Below, one piece after another: positions 11,901-23,226 of a stretch of DNA of 64,000 nucleotides. Below the pieces are notes generated by a model. That model saw nothing but the letters and a program-made list of their open reading frames with translations. It was not told the origin of the DNA and made no database searches. The stretch is from Procambarus clarkii. Its lineage: Eukaryota; Arthropoda; Malacostraca; Decapoda; Cambaridae. Made by a program: the position numbers and the translations under genes. Each line of letters starts with the position of its first letter. The stretch's first letter is position 1. Where the stretch lies: the NCBI RefSeq assembly GCF_040958095.1, contig NC_091160.1:34524410-34588409 (forward strand). The letters are read 5' to 3'.

Positions 11901-12790
11901 GTTGACAGACATGACAGTCAGCTGTTACCGTATAGTGAGCCCAGCTATGGTAGGGCTCACTATACACTATGACAGCCACCTGTTACCGTATAGTGAGCCC
12001 AGCTATGGTAGGGCTCACTATACATCATGACAGCCACCTGTTACCGTATAGTGAGCCCAACTATGGTAGGGCTCACTATACATCATGACAGCCACCTGTT
12101 ACCGTATAGTGAGCCCAGCTATGGTAGGGCTCACTATACATCATGACAGCCACCTGTTACCGTATAGTGAGCCCAGCTATGGTAGGGCTCACTATACACT
12201 ATGACAGTCACCTGTTACCGTATAGTGAGCCCAGCTATGGTAGGGCTCACTATACACTATGACAGTCTCCTGTTACCGTATAGTGAGCCCAGCTATGGTA
12301 GGGCTCACTATACACTATGACAGTCTCCTGTTACTGTATAGTGAGCCCAGCTATGGTAGGGCTCACTATACACTATGACAGTCATCTGTTACCGTATAGT
12401 GAGCCCAGCTATGGTAGGGCTCACTATACACTATGACAGTCACCTGTTACCGTATAGTGAGCCCAGCTATGGTAGGGCTCACTATACACTATGACAGTCA
12501 CCTGTTACCGTATAGTGAGCCCAGCTATGGTAGGGCTCACTATACACCATGACAGTCACCTGTTACCGTATAGTGAGCCCAGCTATGGTAGGGCTCACTA
12601 TACACCATGACAGTCACCTGTTACCGTATAGTGAGCCCAGCTATGGTAGGGTCTATGACCAGAGACAATTGTGCAACTCTATACGTCACAGTTATTCTTC
12701 AAGAAGCCTAATACTAACTTAATATTTTGTAGCATTAATATTATTACAGCATTATCTTCAAACTGAGTCAGTCATAAATGAATAATCATT

Positions 12791-12878
<88 letters not shown>

Positions 12879-15800
12879 TTTGATCGTTCCTTGATCCATA
12901 TGTAATGTAATACTAATGGAATTTATTTAAATTATGTGTTTACATATTTTTTTGTCTTGCCAGCTACGTGTTCACTTACGAAAGCTGTGCATCTTTCTAG
13001 CGGATATTTACTATATGTTTTTGTTATAGACAAACCCGTAGAGCTACGGAGCTCATAAGCTGTTTTAGAAATAAATAAGCTGCCATAACTGACGAAGGAT
13101 GTACAGGTTTCGTAAGTAGGCATGTAAACACTCGTTATAACATTAGTTGCAAAAAAAATATATGATCCCAAGGATACAAATCTGAACTCCCTCACGAATC
13201 TTTGTGATTCGTGAAATACAAAAAAGTTTGACAAAAGAAAGACTTACTGAAATCCAGAATAACGTTGCTAATCCGCCCCTCGTTTTTCACGACTTTCCTA
13301 CACTCTCTGGCGAGGTTGTCAGTAGCCACGTCCCTCCGGAACTTCACCCGCTGTGCGTAGTTATAAAACAATGGTTTAAACTGAATATATATCATTAAGG
13401 ACTCTATGACCCGACCACGACTCGAACCTATACATTTTGCAACCCGTTCTCGCACTTGCTTATAGTCAATATTGGCATAGGTTAGGTCAGGTCGGTGTTT
13501 TCTATGAAGCTTTTCAAGGTAAACTTTAAATATTCACAATCAATTAGTATGTCACATATGCACTTATTAAATAAGCCAATATTGACTATAAGCAAGTGCG
13601 AGAACGGGTTGCAACATTCCCAGGGCTCATCCTGCTGGACACGCAGTACCGGGGGAAGGCTTGCGGGGCACCGGCATTCTTTCACACATATTGTCGTCTC
13701 CTACCTTTATTTATATATTTATAATGGTTTTATTTACAATTTATAACGCAGAATGAGTTACAAACTTAGTTACATACAAGGAACAAGGTCAATTGTTACG
13801 CTTGTCGACTCCCTCCAGCTCCTCAGATGGTGTACAGGGATCATGAATGCAGTGATCATATCCCCGCTGAGATGCCACGCTCAGGCGCTCGAAATGCAAG
13901 CTGGTGGCTCTAGGGGTCTCTTGTTATTTTGATTAGCTTAGAACCCAGATCCTTAACAAACTAGTGACACTCTTATCCCACGCACCAAGTGTCTCGGAAG
14001 CAATGGTGATAAAATTGTAATGCAGGCGATGAGTCACAATAACGTGGCTAAAGTATGTTGACCAGACCACACACTAGAAGGTGAAGGGACGACGACGGAC
14101 CGAAACGTCGTCGCCCCTTCACCTTCTAGTGTGTGGTCTGCTCAAAATTGTAATGTTAATCAGTTATCTGTACTTACAAGACTCAGCTGAATCCCTGTTG
14201 AGTGGCAGCACCACCCGGTTGTGCAACACTGATGTCGATATTGCTATTAGCCCAAGTGTAGTTCCACACCAATTGCTTGCCGTTCTTCCAGGGGTTAATT
14301 GTGATCTCATCTAGGCGACCAGCAGTAACATCAGAGTTACTGGGCGTTAGATAACAGGGTTCTCTCATTTGGATATCCAGCTGTGGTAAAGCCCTCTCTT
14401 AATAATGTCATAAACGTCACTGTGCCTCGCGTGCCCTCCCTCTGTGCTTTGTCAGAGCTGGCCATCCTGGCAGTACCTGTCAGCCACCGCCTAGCCGTAA
14501 AGACACCTATATTTGGTGAAGATTAGGACAGGAAAGCAGAAGGCCACTGCGATTCAGTTGGCCTGTGGCTTGAGACATGCGCCAGTTGCCGACACTGGGG
14601 TTGCTAATAGGAAGTCACCCACATGGGGAGCTACTATTTCTGTGAGGCAAGCAATGACATGTGATGTTGCAGCATCTAGGCACACTGCATCTGCACGGCC
14701 TACAATGACGCCATCCCAGCTGAATTGCTTGTGGGTTTTGGATAGTGATGGTTTGAGTGCTGGGGCTGTGTGAGAGAGACCCATTTAGAGGCACAGTTTA
14801 TAACGTTGGGATCATGTACGCCTGCCAGTTGGTCTAGGTAATAAATTAAAGTTTCCTTCGCCAAGTTGTGAGATAATGTGTAGGAGATCAGGAAGGATTT
14901 TGCAGTGATTTGAGTTGTGCGAATGCAGAGAAGCCTCGACATTCCTTAGGGGATGAGGTTTGTTTCCACTGTAGGTCATTGAGGGGAATGTTAAGGGATT
15001 TTTCTAATTGCGATTTCAGTAAGCAATCGTATTCACCTAACTTGTGGCCATTGTAAGATGGCTAACATCTCAGAAAGTAGGTTAACATAGGAAGTGACAG
15101 ACATCTGGTGATGAGGTCAAGTGTGTCATGAGCATCAATGTCCTTCCTCAATGCTCTCATCCATCCTCTTCCGGTCAGCTATTATATTATCAAGGACCTC
15201 GTCGATGGCTTTCCACCCAAGAGGAGCTCCTAGGAGTGTGCTGTCTTCAGGTTTTGTTATATGGGTATCAGGCAAAACATCCTTTATTTGATTAATAACT
15301 CGCTAGTTGGAACATTTTATTCAGCACTTAAAAAAAAGTTTACGGTGAGGCACGGATTTGCACCTTGTTCCTGGATTATTCTGATTATTATATGGATTAT
15401 TATATGTCCTCCAGGAGGGAGTCTTTAGAACCAGGTAGGGTACCATTATGCAAGAACCAGAAATGAAGAGGAGCAAAGGGGAAGGGGGGGGGGGCGAATC
15501 GCCCTGTTGGACACCTTCTTGCGAGCCAATTTCATGTTCGCTAAATAGTAGCTTTAGGTCCTTACTGTAGACCAGTAAGTTCATTAGAACTTCGGTTTCA
15601 ACTCTTTTAACCCCTGTCGTAGCTCAGTCGATTAAGGCAGTGTCTGGGGTGCTCCCGGACGCAGGTTCGAATCCTCGTCACGGCCCTTGTGGATTTGTTC
15701 CTTACTATAGCCTCAAAGAAGACGACATGCAGCACCCGGGGGAGGCTTGTGAGGGCTCCCACGTGTGCTCACATATACATACTGTCTTCCACCACCCTCT

Positions 15801-16568
15801 TTGTATATGTAATAATTTTATTTTATTTGAAACTTTGATACGCAAAATGGGTAACAATACTAAACAAGGAAGTCATGCAGTATACAGACACAAAATATAC
15901 ACGCACTAAACAAAGAAGCCAAGCAAATATATACATACCATGTAGAGTAAAGCATGATACGTGTCTTGAAGATGCTCAGAAATCTTCTTCTGAGAAAGAC
16001 AGTTGACTTTGCAGAGGTCGCAAGTGAACGTAGGCATCTTGTGGATGTCCTTACGATACACAAAGCCCACACCTGTAACGACGTTGTTGTTGTTATAGAT
16101 TCAGTTACTCGGAACAAGTTCCAAGTAGCACGGGCTATGGTGAGCCCCGACAGAGGCGCGTGGGTGCTTTAACTTAGGGAAGGAATTTATCAGGGGAAAG
16201 CGCCAAGCCATTACGACTATATAGCACTTGGAAGGGGGGTCAGGATAAGGATTTGGGATGGGACGGAGGAAAGGAATGGTGCCCAATCAATTTCGGACGG
16301 TCGGGGATCGAACGCCGACCTGCCGCTAAACGACAGAATCAAGTGCGATGACTCATATGTTGTTGCTGTTAAAGATTCGCAACCTGGAACAAAAAGTTCA
16401 AAGTAGCACGGGCTATGGTGAGCCCGCAGAGGACTCATATGATTCACCTAAGTTGTTTAACGATTTGGCGGGGGTCGTATTCCGGAGAATATTAAGATTA
16501 AGGGTCTGCCCGAAACGCTACGCGTACTAGTGGCTGTACAAGAATGTAACAACTCTTGTATATATCTC

Positions 16569-16599
<31 letters not shown>

Positions 16600-18099
16600 A
16601 CCCTACTGTACACCAACAATACTCAACAATCTACCCCACTGTACACCAACAATACTCAACAATCTACCCCACTGTACACCAACAATACTCAACAATCTAC
16701 CCCACTGTACACCAACAATACTCAACAATCTACCCCACTGTACACCAACAATACTCAACAATCTACCCCACTGTACACCAACAATACTCAACAATCTACC
16801 CCACTGTACACCAACAATACTCAACAATCTACCCCACTGTACACCAACAATACCCAGCGATCTACGCACTATATAAATATATATATACCAACAGTACTCA
16901 CCAACTATAGAAGATGATGAAGTATCTAAATAAAACTCGAGGGTCCCAACTTTGAAGAAATTCCTGGGCTCCGACAGGCTCTTCAAAGTGAGTTCTTCCT
17001 TGTCTAAGCCCCCCTTGTGCAGTCTCTGGCTTTGCCACAGCTGTACAGACGTAATGTCCTGGTTTGGTCTCAACGGTACTGAACTAATTACCTGGCTTTG
17101 TCTCATCTGCAAAGGAGGAAAGGAGTCTTGGATAAATACCAGCAAATATATATCTATATATTACATATATATATAAATATATATATATACTGTATTACAT
17201 ACCTTCTTATGGGCCTTTCCATCGTTATGACTCATGAAGGGGTCGTAGCCTTTCAAATCACAACGGCATACCTGTGTGCACGAATATAACGTAATTAATT
17301 CGTGTAATTTACGTGCATATACGTACTATTATTGTTTTAATTTTTGCATATTTTTTTTTAGCATTTTTGGTCATATTTTTTTCCCCCAATCGCGATTTAA
17401 TATTAGTATGGATACTGTCTTATTGATATTAACACATTTGTCATTCTCACTTTCAAAAGAGGGGGCCCAGAGGTATTGCTCTAAACTGATATATATGAAG
17501 AAAATTTAATTTTTGTAGTAGTATCAGAGAGAACCAGCACTACAATACTCAGCAACATCAGAGAGAACCACTACCACCACACACAGCAACATCACAGAGA
17601 ACCACCACCACCACACTCCAAATGCCAGGCTAAAAAATAACTTAACAGTGACTATAGAACCTAATACCTTTTTGTTGACACAAGGTGGGTACAGAAACAG
17701 ACGATTGCTGACTGATAGCTGAGAACTTTCCCTTCCCCATAACTCATGGTAACCCTTGTTCACTAGTGTCTCTGGAATACGACCCGCCAATCGTTCAACA
17801 ACCTGGGTACCCAATAAATGCTGGGTGAACAGAGGCGTACAGGTAAGGGACTGGCGCCTAGTCAATCTTACCCAGCCAGGAGTCGAACCCTTGCCAAATT
17901 GCTCGCGACTGGCGCCATCAGGGACTGTTCTAGGCCTATTTGTTTTTTAATTCATTGTATCGGGGGGACAGGAAGACAGAGTGAATTCATACACGTTAGG
18001 CTTATATCTTATTAATATTTTTTATATATTAAATATGCTTTACAAGATTGTAAATACTATGCTATGTATTCTCACAAATCCAATGTACCTTCTTGTATA

Positions 18100-18166
<67 letters not shown>

Positions 18167-21100
18167 ATTACGCAGATAATGTCACAATAACGTTGCTGAA
18201 AAATGTTGACCAAACCACACACTAGAAAGTGAAGGGACGATCGACGACGTTTCGGTCCGTCCTGGACCATTCTCGAGTCGACTGTTACAATCCTTAATAA
18301 TTTTGTTGTATTTGTGTCTAGCTTCTTGGGGTTCAGTCCCTGAGCCCATTATGTGCCTCTGTAACCCTTTCCTCTACCACCCACAAGATGGGTATGGGGT
18401 GCATAATAATATGAACTGTCTAAATAAAACTAATAAATGAACTAAAACTGTCACAATCGACTTGATAATGATTCAGGACGGACCATTATCAAGCTTTTAA
18501 TGGTCAACATTAAATATTATATTGTGAGTGGAGAGATTAGTGCGGCAAAGGGGGGAGGGGGGGTGAAATAAGTCACATAGATGCCCCATAGACGCTAATT
18601 AGCCTCTTAATTAGAGGTTAATTAGCGTCTATGGTTAAGGGAAGACACAATCAAGTGCTCACCGTGCATAACACCTTAAGTCGTATCTTCTGTTGATAAT
18701 GGTCTTTCTCGGCTACATATTCATTTATAGGCTGTGTGTTGAACTTCAAATCTAGAACAAAATATAATAATTTTTTGTTAGCAAATACCGTAATTTGTAA
18801 AGGTCTTACTAAACGTTATGCGTACAGTTGTATACTGTGTTAAACAAAATTGAACTAGGTAATTCTAGAGTTGAAATACAAAAATAAAATAAAAGTCACA
18901 TATTTATATATAATATCATTTTAGTGTTATAGTTGACAGTCTCAATGAAGGCTTTAATGTGTAAAGGAATTTCACTATCCCTTAATAATAATAATAATAA
19001 CAATATGGGAGGACAAATACTTGACAAATGTTAACTAGAGGCACAGTTAACATATGTTAATAACTAAGAGACAAACCCAAGACACTATACAGTCAAGTTA
19101 ACAGTCATACCCAGGATCTGTTGGAGCACACTCTTATTGAAGTGGTCTTCCCAGAAGTCTCGCCTCGGGAAAAACATTTGGAAACAGGTCTCGAGATCAT
19201 CAATCTGTGGAGAAATGCAATGTTCCCAAATAGCAAATAAATTATGACTCTTAGAGAATGCTTGTATTTGTACACATATTATACTTTGAGAGTGTCAGAC
19301 CACGGAGAAAGAGTTGAAACCGGAATTTCCTTAAGTACTTTCGTATATTAATACATCTTCAGAAGGAATGAAGATGTATTAATATACGAAAAGTACTTCT
19401 GAAGATGTATTAATATACGAAAGTACTTAAGGAAATTCCTGTTTCAATTCTTCCTCCGTGGTCTGACACTGTCACATTTTTCATCACGTGTTAATTTTCG
19501 TGATTTACACACATATTCTACTTTAAAAGTCATTCATACTGTACAACACTTCCGTAATTAAAATTAAAATACCAAAGTTGAAGTGCTTCCACCTTGCCTG
19601 TTGTAATATACGTGTGTATAATATACATGTGTATATATTACTCTGTATGTTATTGCAAATACAATGTTGTTGTTAGTTCCACGTAATTATTGTGTGATAG
19701 AAAACTGAGAAACCTTAATATTCTGAATAACCTAACTCAAAGGAAATTTTAATTAAATGTAATTATCAAACGAAATCGTTAAGCCATAAGGCTATATAGC
19801 ATTATATATATATATACCTTCTTAAAATTAACAATTAACCTAACCCAGATATGTAAATCAACACCTCGGAATTAAATACCTATATCTGAACTACAAATTG
19901 AACACTATTTTCATAGAGAACTTTGATCTTTCATCGTGTTAACACATAACAATCATTAAAATATTGATTAGCTACTAATTACATAAAATAATTACTTTAG
20001 TACAAAAACTTCGTTAATACTCACATTCTCATACACAGGACGGACAAAACTGAAAGAAAATAAGAAAAATTAATTATCTATAATATAAAGGAATGTCTGT
20101 TTGTGTCTCTAAGGCTGGAGGACAGACGCTTAGGGCTTGTCTCCCACAACTTTCCAAGGGGAATGGTCTTGGATACGGGACGGACAGAGGCTGGTCGTGG
20201 TAGGTTTAAATTAAATGCTTTAAGACATATTAGTACATAGAGACCGTCATGTAATTTTCATTTAGTTAAGTGTGAGATATTTGGTGTGATTCCATTAGAG
20301 TTTTTAGTGACCATAATAATACATTTTAGTTAAAAAGATTTCGCATTTTAAGTACATGATCATCATTCAGACTACGCCAGCGTGTTGCTGAAGCACTATA
20401 CAAGCACTTCCAGCATAAATTCTACCCCCTGGATATACAACATCTTGCTGGTATCATTATAAATCGTAACTTCAACATTGAGACCGTTTATCGTGAAATG
20501 GGTCCAGATGATAACTATGACGTAACTCCCTTTGAAATAAAAACTGCACTCAAGAATGGTAGTAGAAATTGATATGGGTGTTTCACTAGCAGTGACAAAG
20601 AGAATACTTAAACAAATATCTATTGAAGATCTCTCCGACCTACTAAATTCACAAAGACCTGAAAGTTTCAGTATTAAATATTATGATAGATATCGTGAGG
20701 AGACATTCATATATGGGACTAATAGAGCAAGAACTCGGCAATGTGAAGTTATAGTGGCCAGAATACGCCTGGGATATAGACGTATCTGGCAGCTTTCTCA
20801 AAACCCAAATGTCGAGTACACAATGTGTCAACTTTGTGAAAGAGAAAACATGCACTCACTTGAACATTATATTGTAGAATGTCCCATATTGTCCGACTTT
20901 CGCCCTCCTGGGCTGAGGTATGCTGAACCCTGTAACTACTATATGAGTACTGGAACACTTGATATATTGGACTTGTACCCTAGATTAACCATGTAATGTA
21001 ACTATATAACCTGAGCTTGTAAAAACATCTTAATCACCTTCAGTGGTTAAGTTCTTAATAGCACACTAGTTTCTCTTGTCAGCTATCTCACCCTGTCAGA

Positions 21101-23139
21101 GTAAAAGAGACAAATATATGTGTATGTGTATATATGTATGTATGTATGTATGTGTGTGTGTGTATGTATGTGTATAAAGTATAAAGCTGATCAGAATTAC
21201 ATTTCACCATTATAAATTCACATTAATGCATTCATAAATCTATGTATGTAGCTGAGCCTAACATTTTAAAAGCACTACGATCACCTTCTATGGTTGTTCA
21301 ATAAATCTCTGAACTGTATGTTTGACAAATCGATCACCTTCTATGGTTGTTCAATAAATCTCTGAACTGTATGTTTGACAAATCTTTCACCCTGTCCATG
21401 GAGGACAGAAGAAAATGTATATATGCTAGTTAGCATTGTAAATGTGTAAATAATAATAATAAAACTTAAGAATGGTTACTCTACCTCTCCAGGAGAGGAC
21501 GATGTAACATATAATGCCATGAGAGTACTAGCTGATCTAGCCTTAAAGAAAGGCTTAGGCTACTGAAAACATACTGGTAAGATTATTGGTATAAATATTA
21601 AATAATAATTCTTATAATAATAATGCTACCATTAATATGTTTGATTATTTTACAGGATTCCAATATCTAACAAACATCATGTAAATGCTGTTATCACGCC
21701 TTGCACCTAATGTTATCATGCTTTTCACCTAATTAACTTCTCCGCCTCTGTTTTGAATAAACTAAAATTAACACAGAATGAAGCCACGAGGGTGATTCTT
21801 GGTGCTCCAGATGCACAAGAATCATTAACATGACGGAAGAACTGAAGCTTCCAACCATACTAAAGAGAATCGTACAAGTCAGCATGACCTTTATCAATAG
21901 ACACGAAAGACCCTGCATTATTCAGAGACAAATTTTGTGCCGTTAAGACTCTTAATAAGTGGTGCCAACATACCAACTCATTCCTCGTATGATAAATGGC
22001 AGAGTAAAAATACTTGCAATCTCGTCAAACTGAACATTTCCTTTTAAATGTAATCTACCACTGATATCCCTCTTTATCTGTATCCCACCATTCACGTATT
22101 ATATACACACGTCACTAAGGTAATGAGAATATTGTCCTGCTCAAAGCTGTCACACTTCAAACAATTGCCTCCTTCATCAAAAACCCAAGATCCCACAAGT
22201 ACTGTGTCTACACCGATGGTTCAGTCCAATCATCAATAGAACGGACTGCAGCAGCATGTAAGTTTTCAAGAAACAATACTCGCACACAAGACTTATTACC
22301 GTCAGATTAAACACCTGGCTGCACTCAACGCAAACAGAACAAGTTAACCAGTACATTAAAACACAGGAGGAATAATATTCTGTGATTCAAAGTCTGCTCT
22401 TCAAGTACTTGAAAACTTCAGAAAGATCGACAGTAAACAAAACAAAGTCCCAAAGTGCTGAAAACACCAGTCTATAAAAAAACATTTATTTGGATCTGAT
22501 GTAAATGGGCAACTCAAAACGTCCAGCAGACAGTGCGACGGGATGAAGTTAGGCAACCGTTACCTGTGACAGGTGTATACACGTGACAAACCTTCGGAAA
22601 GTTAAGCTGAACTGAGTGTGTGAACTGCTGAACTGAGTGTGTGAGTCACACAATCAATTCAGCAGCTGGCCATCAGTTCTGGCGAGCTATGAGGACACAA
22701 ACTACTTACTCTTCCCAGTCCCCTTCAAATTCAACAGTCGTTCCTAAGGTTTCTAAAGACATTGTATGTGTGGGTGTAGGGAGACGCCGGCCAGAGCGTG
22801 CATCTAGTCTCCTCGACTGTTGGTTAACCTCTGGCCGAAAAATCGGCGTTTTCTTTCCATTACATAAAACTAGGCTTTTTAAAAAACCTTAAATGAAAAT
22901 ACTGTTTATGAATTAAACAATATTAATTATATTACGTGTATACACCTACTAATTTCTCTCATCTTTTATTTTTTTCTTGATATGTACTGTTATCATTTTT
23001 ATAAATTTTGCTAGTATTTACCTACTTAAAATTTTCTTAGATTAAGGACCTGCCCGAAACGCTGTGCGTACTAGTGGCTTTACAAGAATGTAATTACTAA
23101 GCTATGTATCCTCACAATCCCAATATACCTTCTTGTATA

Positions 23140-23226
<87 letters not shown>

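Noticed and set aside
11913-12652. CRISPR-like array of palindromic repeats
   Set aside because: The repeats and spacers together form one 58-bp unit with near-identical spacers, in a spliced eukaryotic intron; no cas genes.
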